From the NCBI GenBank assembly GCA_023132135.1, contig JAGLYR010000245.1, positions 1 through 6,991 on the forward strand: DNA of 6,991 nucleotides, read 5' to 3'. The DNA comes from Candidatus Eiseniibacteriota bacterium (GTDB lineage: Bacteria > Arandabacterota > Arandabacteria > JAGLYR01). Positions 1-5,152 of the stretch are shown piece by piece. How positions within the stretch are numbered: position 1 is the first letter of the stretch; each line of letters opens with the position of its first letter. Below the pieces are notes generated by a model. The model was not told the origin of the DNA. It ran no database searches and saw only the letters and a list, made by a program, of their open reading frames with translations. The translations under genes and the position numbers were made by a program.

Positions 1-884
1 TCCTTCTGGATCCGGTTGTTGTTGAGAGCATAGTTGATGATTGCTCCCACGAAGGCAATGTCTGTCCCCGAACGCAGTGGGGCGTAGATGTCCGCCACGG
101 CGGAGGTCCGCGTGAAGCGGGGATCAATGGAGATCAGCTTCGCTCCCTTGTCCTTTGCCTTCATCACCCACTTGAAGGAGATGGGATGGTTCTCGGCGGC
201 ATTCGAACCAATCACCATGATGCAATCGCTGTGGGCAATGTCGATCCAGTGGTTGGTCATGGCTCCACGGCCAAAAGAGGCGGCCAGACTGGCCACCGTG
301 GAGCTGTGTCATATGCGCGCCTGATGCTCGAGGTACACAACTCCGAGGGAGCGGGCGAACTTGGAGTACAGGTAACACTCCTCGCTGTCCAGAGACGCGC
401 CGCCCAGGCAGGCGACCCCGAGAGTCCGGTTGACGACCCGGCCCCTGTCGTCCTTGCTCTCGAAGGTGTCGTCCCGGGTTTTCTTGATCAGAGCTGCGAT
501 CCTCTTGATGGCCCAGTCCCACTCTTTGTATTCCCACTGGCTGGAGCCGCCCGCCCGGTACATTACCTTGGTCAGCCGTCGCTCATTGTTGGCGACCTGG
601 TACAGGGCAGCGCCCTTGCTGCAGAGGGAGCCGAGGTTGATGGGGTGGTCCGGATCGCCCTCGATGTTGACGATCTTGCGTGCGCTGCCGTTCTTGCTGG
701 TGTGTACGACCATGCCGCACCCCACGCCGCAGTAGGGGCAGATCGTCGTCGTTTCCGTGGTGTACTTGATCTTGAATTCACCACGGGAAGCCCTTGCGCT
801 GCCTGGTATCAGGAACGATCCCAACACCGGGGCCAGGATTCCGGAGCCCGCCAGGCCCAGAAATCCCCTTCGTGTTAGCCTCAT
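1..884 (-). CDS. fdnG: Formate dehydrogenase catalytic (alpha) subunit, FdnG/FdoG type, selenoprotein, 3' end outside window
   Basis: Oxidises formate to CO2 at a Mo (or W) bis-guanylyl-pterin site; as an FdnG-type enzyme it would act in the periplasm and pass electrons to an iron-sulfur subunit and a membrane cytochrome. Visible: a Tat signal at residues 4-9 (TRRGFL) followed by a hydrophobic stretch and a likely cut after Ala32; [4Fe-4S] ligands C49, C52, C56 and C88 with the conserved Lys90; in-frame TGA as Sec192 followed by His193; then segments close to E. coli FdnG as I remember it (GRGAMTNHW 205-213, GSNAAENHP 226-234, IDPRFTRT 253-260, RSGTDIAF 271-278). Reading stays open from the TGA to base 3, giving 294 residues of a protein usually near 1000. 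The start at 884 is chosen because it begins the Tat signal and follows GGAGGG six bases upstream; an in-frame ATG at 1061 would lie inside fdhE. It begins 13 bases after the fdhE stop. Confidence 0.95.
279..297 (-). promoter_or_regulatory. Bacterial SECIS element directing UGA recoding
   Basis: In the mRNA, a 7-bp stem formed by bases 297-291 and 285-279 (one U-G wobble) closes the five-base loop AGUCU at 290-286. The loop begins exactly 18 nucleotides after the UGA, as in E. coli fdhF (loop GGUCU) and fdnG (loop AGUCU), where SelB binds. The element lies within coding sequence for residues 196-202, so it is under both protein and RNA constraint. The stem was paired by eye; no folding energy was calculated. 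Confidence 0.85.
309..311 (-). other. In-frame UGA read as selenocysteine (Sec192 of FdnG)
   Basis: The codon sits in HQARI-U-HSSTVASL, which aligns with the active-site segment NQARV-U-HGPTVASL of E. coli FdnG. Translation past it is open for 102 more codons and keeps strong family similarity, so this is neither a true stop nor a sequencing error. Sec would be the metal ligand in the oxidised active site. The selA, selB, selC and selD genes must lie elsewhere in the genome. Confidence 0.93.
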
Positions 885-890
885 CTCCGA

Positions 891-896
891 CCCTCC
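891..896 (-). promoter_or_regulatory. Ribosome binding site of fdnG
   Basis: GGAGGG lies six bases before the ATG at 884 and directly after the fdhE stop (898-900). It decides the start in favour of 884, which begins the Tat signal, over the upstream in-frame ATG at 1061. Confidence 0.8.
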
Positions 897-897
897 G

Positions 898-1854
898 CTA
901 GTGAACCTGACTGGGCCCGGATGGCCCTTCTTCGTACCGCGCTTTTGCTCGGTAGGCCCTGGCGGCTTCGCCGTCGGGCTCATCGAAGCGCACTGAGATG
1001 GATGATTCCTGAATATATCCTTGGCTCGCGGCCACGTAATCCAGTGGCGCGCTGAGAACAAAATCCACGTCTTCTTCCCGCGGGAATCCCTTTTCCTCCC
1101 TGCGGTGTTTCAGATACCGCTTGCACTCATCGCATACGTATACCGGAAACCCATCGTCGTCGTCCACCGTGAAATAGGAAAGCTTCCCGGTGTCGGTAGC
1201 CAGACAGAAAGGACAACGGATCCGGTCGAATTTCCACGTCGTTGTGCAGGCTGCGCACCGCAGAGATCGGCGGTCTCCTTCGGAGGAGAGGTAGGCAAAC
1301 GCGGGCCAGTGCCCGCAGATGGGACAGAATCCCATCCGCCAGCTTGTGAGGCTCACGTCCTTCAGAAGCCGCCGGGCCGCTTCCGCACGGAATGGGCGGG
1401 CCCAGAACAGGGCGAGGAAGGAGAGCGAATCCGGTGACACTCCCCACGCGTGCGCGCTGTCGGTTACCGCCCGGGCGTCGTTTCGGAGCACACATGCAAG
1501 GAACTGGGCGGGATTTCCGCTGTCGCCGGCAAGACCTTTCCCGATGGCCTCCCACTCGGCCGCCTGGCTGCCCATCTGTTCCCCGAAGCAGTGCAAGAGG
1601 TCCCGGAGGACCACGCGGGCCGCTTCCGCGGAAACCTCGGCCGAGTGGGCTCGAAAGAGGTAGATTCCATCATCGATGGAGTTCTGCCGGTCCTTCGTCG
1701 AGCCGAGGTCCTGGAACGCATCGAAGAGAGACGCGCCTTGCGGTTTCCGGATCGCCTCGCTTACTGCCCGGATCATTTCCTTTAGACGTGTCTTGTCGAT
1801 CCCGATTTTCTCGGGCGCCGTCGGTTTCGTCTGCTTGCTGCCTGCTTTCTCCAT
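898..1854 (-). CDS. fdhE: Formate dehydrogenase accessory protein FdhE
   Basis: Cytoplasmic maturation factor that binds the formate dehydrogenase catalytic subunit before Tat export; the E. coli protein is a rubredoxin-like iron binder of about 309 residues, against 318 here. The C-terminal half shows four Cys pairs: FCPICGHWP (C177, C180), LRCAAC (C200, C203), CPFC (C214, C217) and VCDEC (C241, C244), the family hallmark. The N-terminal ~170 residues are mostly helical and less conserved. The first 20 residues are polar and Lys-rich, probably a disordered tail. It starts 16 bases after the fdhD stop; GGAG lies just after that stop but 12 bases from the ATG, a long spacing, so coupling to fdhD translation is likely. 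Its place directly before fdnG suits co-production of chaperone and client. Confidence 0.94.
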   Translation of the reverse strand: MEKAGSKQTKPTAPEKIGIDKTRLKEMIRAVSEAIRKPQGASLFDAFQDLGSTKDRQNSIDDGIYLFRAHSAEVSAEAARVVLRDLLHCFGEQMGSQAAEWEAIGKGLAGDSGNPAQFLACVLRNDARAVTDSAHAWGVSPDSLSFLALFWARPFRAEAARRLLKDVSLTSWRMGFCPICGHWPAFAYLSSEGDRRSLRCAACTTTWKFDRIRCPFCLATDTGKLSYFTVDDDDGFPVYVCDECKRYLKHRREEKGFPREEDVDFVLSAPLDYVAASQGYIQESSISVRFDEPDGEAARAYRAKARYEEGPSGPSQVH

Positions 1855-1870
1855 CAGGAAAACGATCTCC

Positions 1871-2641
1871 TCACCTGATGCGGTCCGCGTATGTGTAGAC
1901 GTTCATCCGCCCTCCCCGGACGAACCCGACAACGCAAATCCCCAGCTGGGCTGCCAGGTCCACGGCCGTCGATGTCGGGGCCGTTCGGGAAACAACGGTT
2001 GCCACCCGGGATCGGGCGGCCTTCGTTACCATTTCGGATGAGATTCGCCCCGAGATATGCACAACGGTTTTCGAAAGGTCGATACCTTCTCTCAGCGCGG
2101 CGCCAACAACTTTGTCCAAGGCGTTATGCCTTCCGATGTCCTCGCGCATGAGAGTCAGCTTCCCTTCCAGCGCCAACCCACAAGCGTGGACGCCGCCGGT
2201 CTGGCGGAAGAGTTCTGAAGACGCTTCGAATTCCCTGGACACGGACAGGATCTGATCAACGCCGATCGTCGGCCCCGTGTGTATCCGCTCGATTCCATCG
2301 ACTCCGCCCGACAGGGTCACACCTGCACCACAGCCCGATGTGCGGATTGCCCCCGCGAGACCGGGCTTCCTGCGGAGCGAACCCACCGTCCGCACGAACA
2401 GGGTTGTTTCCGCACTGCCCTGCTCGATGGACTGGATGTCTCGCAGTCCCGCGATGATACCTTCCGAGAACAGGAACCCCACCGCCAGATCCTCCAGGCA
2501 GGAGGGACTGCATATGAGGCGCACCAGGAGGGCGCCGTTCAGGTGGAGGCACAGGGTTTCCTCCCGGGCCACCATCTCGTCCCGGCGGACCCGATTCCCA
2601 TCCCTGATCCGGGTGGCCTGCATCTGCCTGGTCATCTCCAT
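1871..2641 (-). CDS. fdhD: Formate dehydrogenase accessory sulfurtransferase FdhD
   Basis: FdhD carries sulfur from the cysteine desulfurase IscS to the Mo/W-bis-MGD cofactor, giving the sulfido ligand formate dehydrogenase needs. Family marks seen: DLAVGFLFSEG at 51-61, the cysteine loop TSGCGAG at 102-108 (C104), GGVHACG at 149-155, the signature EDIGRHNALDKVVG at 167-180, SGRISSEMV at 197-205 and the end GRMNVYTYADRIR. The E. coli loop has CxxC; here the second Cys is Gly, leaving only C104 in the loop. Length (256) is normal. The start is uncertain: ATG at 2641 overlaps mobA by 10 bases, while ATG at 2635 forms an ATGA overlap with the mobA stop. Neither has a well-spaced ribosome site, so translational coupling to mobA is likely. 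Confidence 0.96.
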   Translation of the reverse strand: MEMTRQMQATRIRDGNRVRRDEMVAREETLCLHLNGALLVRLICSPSCLEDLAVGFLFSEGIIAGLRDIQSIEQGSAETTLFVRTVGSLRRKPGLAGAIRTSGCGAGVTLSGGVDGIERIHTGPTIGVDQILSVSREFEASSELFRQTGGVHACGLALEGKLTLMREDIGRHNALDKVVGAALREGIDLSKTVVHISGRISSEMVTKAARSRVATVVSRTAPTSTAVDLAAQLGICVVGFVRGGRMNVYTYADRIR

Positions 2642-3309
2642 GATTCGGACGCAGCCACAGCCTCGGCTATTTCCAGGTCGTGGCGAGTGTTGATGTTGAG
2701 TAGCCAGGTTCTCAGGTCCGGCGCATCGAAGGCTCCGTCCAGCTCCACGATTTCCGTCCTGACTTCCGTCCAGAACCCCCGGATTCGGAGGTCCCCATCG
2801 TCAATACGCCGGCGTATGGCCTCGCAGCATCCCTTCGAGTAAAAGCCCACCAGTGGTTCTATGAAATCCCCGCGGGCGGGAACCAGTACGTCCTGATTGC
2901 CGATCCGCCTGGCAAGGAACCGGATGAGTTCCGGGTGGAGAAAGGGCAGATCGCAGGCCGTCACAAAGCACCTGTCGGAGGATGACGCGCGCAACCCTGA
3001 AAGGAGCCCACCCAGTGGGCCGGAACCGGGAATCTCGTCGGCGACCATCCGGACATCCGGATGGGGGGCAGGGATTCTTCCCGGTCTGTCGGTGATCAGG
3101 AATACACAACGGAAGAGGTCCCGGCACAGATCGACGAGGTGAGCGAGAACACGACCATGCGCCAGCTCCAGATGAAGCTTGTCGGTTTTCAGGCGCCGGC
3201 TCTGCCCACCGGCCAGAAGGATGGCATCGTACTGCTTCAGGTTCACGGTTGGAGAGGCAACAACACGATGCAATGTTTCCCCCGGGGTCTTGGGCTGGAA
3301 TAGGCTCAA
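2632..3309 (-). CDS. mobA: Molybdenum cofactor guanylyltransferase MobA
   Basis: Joins GMP from GTP to molybdopterin to make the guanine-dinucleotide cofactor required by formate dehydrogenase; cytoplasmic. Residues 28-44 hold the nucleotidyltransferase loop (LAGGQSRRLKTDK), followed by GPLGGL at 97-102, the metal-binding ACDLPF at 118-123 (D120), EPLVGFY at 151-157 and NINTRHDL at 205-212. The usual Gly in the RMGxDK part of the loop is Lys41. The start is doubtful: 3309 is TTG with only a weak AGG upstream. TTG at 3273, just after GGGGGA, or GTG at 3246, which leaves seven residues before the first strand, are alternatives, and MobA proteins usually begin close to that strand. It is the first gene of the operon, 112 bases after the porin gene, and its end overlaps fdhD. 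Confidence 0.93.
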   Translation of the reverse strand: MSLFQPKTPGETLHRVVASPTVNLKQYDAILLAGGQSRRLKTDKLHLELAHGRVLAHLVDLCRDLFRCVFLITDRPGRIPAPHPDVRMVADEIPGSGPLGGLLSGLRASSSDRCFVTACDLPFLHPELIRFLARRIGNQDVLVPARGDFIEPLVGFYSKGCCEAIRRRIDDGDLRIRGFWTEVRTEIVELDGAFDAPDLRTWLLNINTRHDLEIAEAVAASESWR

Positions 3310-3314
3310 TCACT

Positions 3315-3343
3315 AACCTAGTGCATGCGCTGCTCCAAAGCAA
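3315..3343 (-). promoter_or_regulatory. Weak candidate promoter of the mobA-fdhD-fdhE-fdnG operon
   Basis: TTGCTT (3338-3343) and TAGGTT (3315-3320) are separated by 17 bases. The -10 matches the consensus at only three of six positions. If real, the transcript would start near 3308, which would rule out the TTG at 3309 as mobA start and favour 3273 or 3246. The site lies downstream of the porin terminator. Transcription leaking through that terminator is the alternative. Confidence 0.22.
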
Positions 3344-3362
3344 GCCAATTTCCGGTTCATGG

Positions 3363-3399
3363 AAAAGCGGGAGGGCCGTGGAATCCACGGCCCTCCCGC
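3363..3399 (-). terminator. Intrinsic terminator of the porin gene
   Basis: A perfect inverted repeat has arms 3384-3399 and 3367-3382, 16 bp with a single central base (in practice about 14 bp around a five-base loop). On the minus strand it is followed by TTTT (3366-3363). It begins 22 bases after the porin stop and insulates the formate dehydrogenase operon. The T run is short, but the stem is very GC-rich. Confidence 0.85.
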
Positions 3400-3421
3400 G
3401 AACAAGACAGGCGTACGAGTG

Positions 3422-4717
3422 CTAGAAGCTCAACTTGGCTCCGAGGTTCACACTGTGATTCACAGCGCCATCGGCCTCGTAATCGGCTTCGAGCCCATCG
3501 AAGATCACGCGCTTTGTCTGGATGTAGCCGTACTCGAGGGAGAACACGCAGCCATCAACCGCCAGGCACATGACGTTGCCGAAGATCGTCATGTTCTGCC
3601 CGACAGAGCCGGCCCAACCCGACCACTCGCTGAGGTCATCTTTGTTCAGCATCTCCATGCCGGCGCCGATGTTGATGTTCAGCGGCATGTCGGGGGGCTT
3701 CACCGTCAGCTGGCCCCATCCGCCGTAGCCGGTGGGGGCCTGCACCTGCACAATGGCATGCGTGGTGGACTGATAACGCAGCCCAATATTGCTGAAGTAC
3801 ATGCCGAGGTTCTTGCCGTAGAATCCCTCGGCCATAAAGCCGACGATTTCCAGATCGGCCTTGACGTCGCCGGCAACGCCCCAGGTGTTGACCTTGTCTG
3901 CCAACTCATCCGCGTGGAAGTACTCGCCGTGACCGGTCGTCGCGTCTGGAACCCAGATATCCCGTCTCTTGGAGAAATCCATCTGCCCGCCGTGACCGGC
4001 AACGCCTACCGTCACCATGTCATCGTAGTTGTACGAGACCCGGGCCTGTCCGAAGGGAACAACGGCCAGCTCGCCGGCTCCGAGAGGATCGCCCTGGGTG
4101 GCTTCCTGATCACCCGTGCCGTACGGATCGTGCGGATCGAGGTCGGCGGCGAAAGCCCGGACGGCCGCAACCTGGACCTTGAGTTTCCCGGGACCCACTT
4201 CCCGCGTGTAGTCCGCGCGGATCTGGGGCAGCCGGTTACTCAGGTTACCAGAGCAGGCAAACCCGGGGACGCTCACATGCGCAATGGTATTAGGTGAGAG
4301 CGGAGCGAAGGCCTTGGCGGCATCCTGGCCAAGCGTCAGCTTCAGAGATCCATCGAGGAAAGTCAAAGCCACGTATGCCAGGCGCATGCGCGGCGCAGAC
4401 TGCAGCACGCCGCCGGAGGCGGACGAGCCGGCCAATCCCCGCAAGTCGAACTCGATCTTGCCGACCGGATCAAACCGGCTGTCCAGTTTCATCTTCAGCC
4501 CAATACGGGACTGCCGGGCCGTCATGAGCGTGTTGGGTGTCAGGTCGTGCGTGTCTGTCTCGTACTCGCTCGCAACGACCGGGATGTCCGCATTCCAGGA
4601 GCTGTTGAACTGGGTGTTGAACAGCACGAACCCGTAGGGCTTGACCATGGGACCGGCCGAAACCTGGGTCGCGCTGAATGCGAGAGCGATCGCGCAGATA
4701 ACCAATACTCGTCTCAT
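3422..4717 (-). CDS. Predicted outer-membrane beta-barrel (porin-like) protein
   Basis: Not matched to a named gene. Signal peptide at residues 1-21 (MRR, hydrophobic core, VSA cleavage before Gly22). The mature part consists of alternating hydrophobic/polar stretches typical of transmembrane strands, rich in Gly, Tyr and Trp, and ends in Phe431 (NLGAKLSF), the recognition end for the BAM machinery. The opening KPYGFVLFNTQF and TARQSRIGLKMK (66-77) recall the first strands of DcaP-like and related porins, a weak resemblance from memory. C384 and C390 lie six apart and could form a disulfide; C155 is the only other mature Cys. GAGGGGGG lies three bases before the ATG. It is monocistronic, with its own terminator and a divergent neighbour. 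A channel for small solutes or anions is possible, but the substrate cannot be read from sequence. Confidence 0.8.
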   Translation of the reverse strand: MRRVLVICAIALAFSATQVSAGPMVKPYGFVLFNTQFNSSWNADIPVVASEYETDTHDLTPNTLMTARQSRIGLKMKLDSRFDPVGKIEFDLRGLAGSSASGGVLQSAPRMRLAYVALTFLDGSLKLTLGQDAAKAFAPLSPNTIAHVSVPGFACSGNLSNRLPQIRADYTREVGPGKLKVQVAAVRAFAADLDPHDPYGTGDQEATQGDPLGAGELAVVPFGQARVSYNYDDMVTVGVAGHGGQMDFSKRRDIWVPDATTGHGEYFHADELADKVNTWGVAGDVKADLEIVGFMAEGFYGKNLGMYFSNIGLRYQSTTHAIVQVQAPTGYGGWGQLTVKPPDMPLNINIGAGMEMLNKDDLSEWSGWAGSVGQNMTIFGNVMCLAVDGCVFSLEYGYIQTKRVIFDGLEADYEADGAVNHSVNLGAKLSF

Positions 4718-4805
4718 TTTCCCCCCTCTTTTCCAAGAGCCAGGAGAACCAGCGCGCCCCTCGCGCGCCCATACTCTCCAAGCCTGCTAGAGTCTCTGGA
4801 ACACC

Positions 4806-4837
4806 AGGTGATCTTTGAGAACCCTTCCTCATCACCT
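4806..4837 (-). promoter_or_regulatory. Perfect Shine-Dalgarno sequence within a hairpin in the porin leader
   Basis: On the minus strand AAGGAGGTGAT (4841-4831) matches the full anti-Shine-Dalgarno complement. Its AGGTGAT (4837-4831) can pair with ATCACCT (4812-4806) in a 7-bp stem with an 18-base loop. It lies about 115 bases before the porin start and is followed by ATG only two bases after GGAGG. The following short frame overlaps the porin gene out of frame. It could be a standby or leader-peptide site, or chance. Confidence 0.3.
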
Positions 4838-4845
4838 CCTTTTCC

Positions 4846-4890
4846 TCAAGCACACTCCGCCGGGTCCAGCCCGGAGCTAGTCAAGCACAC
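4846..4890. repeat. Pair of 10-base direct repeats
   Basis: TCAAGCACAC occurs at 4846-4855 and again at 4881-4890, a 35-base offset, close to three and a third helical turns. A small hairpin, CCGGG-TCCAG-CCCGG (4860-4874), lies between them. This could be a pair of regulator sites for the divergent genes, but no known operator is recognised. Confidence 0.3.
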
Positions 4891-5088
4891 CGCTGACCGT
4901 GCCGGACACGCAAAAACACGCGCCAGCTCGGCACAACCGGACGCTACTCGATCCTTGGCCTGATTCCCGTGATGCCCGCCTGGCAGGCAGGCCACTGGGT
5001 AATACCGGGCCATTCTAGCGAAAAGCGTGGAAACTTGGCTAGTGAAATCTTCGAAAAAATGGGTGCGCGTGGAGATTTCTCCGAATCA

Positions 5089-5117
5089 TTGACACAGCTG
5101 CGCGGCGCGCGTAGACT
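5089..5117 (+). promoter_or_regulatory. Sigma70-type promoter of the exported C1 peptidase gene
   Basis: TTGACA (5089-5094) is a perfect -35 box, followed after exactly 17 bases by TAGACT (5112-5117), which matches four of six -10 positions. Transcription would start near 5124, giving a leader of about 29 bases with AAAGGAGGAG at 5141-5150 just before the ATG at 5153. An inverted repeat, GGAGA-TT-TCTCC (5071-5082), lies six bases upstream of the -35 and could bind a regulator. Confidence 0.6.
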
Positions 5118-5152
5118 GTCTGAAGTTCCCGGTTCTTCGTAAAGGAGGAGTC

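Larger units (their letters stand above)
4718..5152. other. Divergent intergenic region between porin and peptidase genes
   Basis: No protein-coding signal: the open frames here are short or run into the porin gene out of frame. It holds the peptidase promoter, a hairpin with a perfect Shine-Dalgarno sequence in the porin leader, a 10-base direct repeat, and two small GC hairpins (4752-4768 and 4860-4874). A weak minus-strand promoter is possible, with TAGAAT at 5012-5017 and TAGCCA at 5036-5041, 18 bases apart; it would give the porin mRNA a leader of about 290 bases. Confidence 0.6.

Noticed and set aside
309-311. fdnG as a pseudogene with a premature stop
   Set aside because: Sequence on both sides matches the family in the same frame, and a properly spaced SECIS follows.
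186-878. A 230-codon open frame on the plus strand opposite fdnG
   Set aside because: It runs antisense through the selenocysteine codon, SECIS and Tat region of a strongly supported gene.
309-1061. A 250-residue minus-strand protein starting at 1061 and ending at the TGA
   Set aside because: The first 59 residues overlap the end of fdhE in another frame, and the TGA is a selenocysteine codon. The true gene starts at 884 and continues past 309.
3325-3350. Sigma54 promoter before mobA (TTGGCTTGCTTTGGAGC)
   Set aside because: The GG and GC elements are 11 rather than 10 bases apart and the flanking consensus is poor.
3359-4297. A 312-codon open frame on the plus strand opposite the porin gene
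   Set aside because: It starts in the terminator hairpin and lies antisense to a gene with signal peptide, barrel pattern and C-terminal Phe; no family features of its own.
4470-4853. A 127-codon minus-strand frame with a strong Shine-Dalgarno match near its start
   Set aside because: It runs into the porin gene out of frame, lacks family features, and GGAGG is only two bases from the ATG that follows it. The Shine-Dalgarno itself is kept as a finding.
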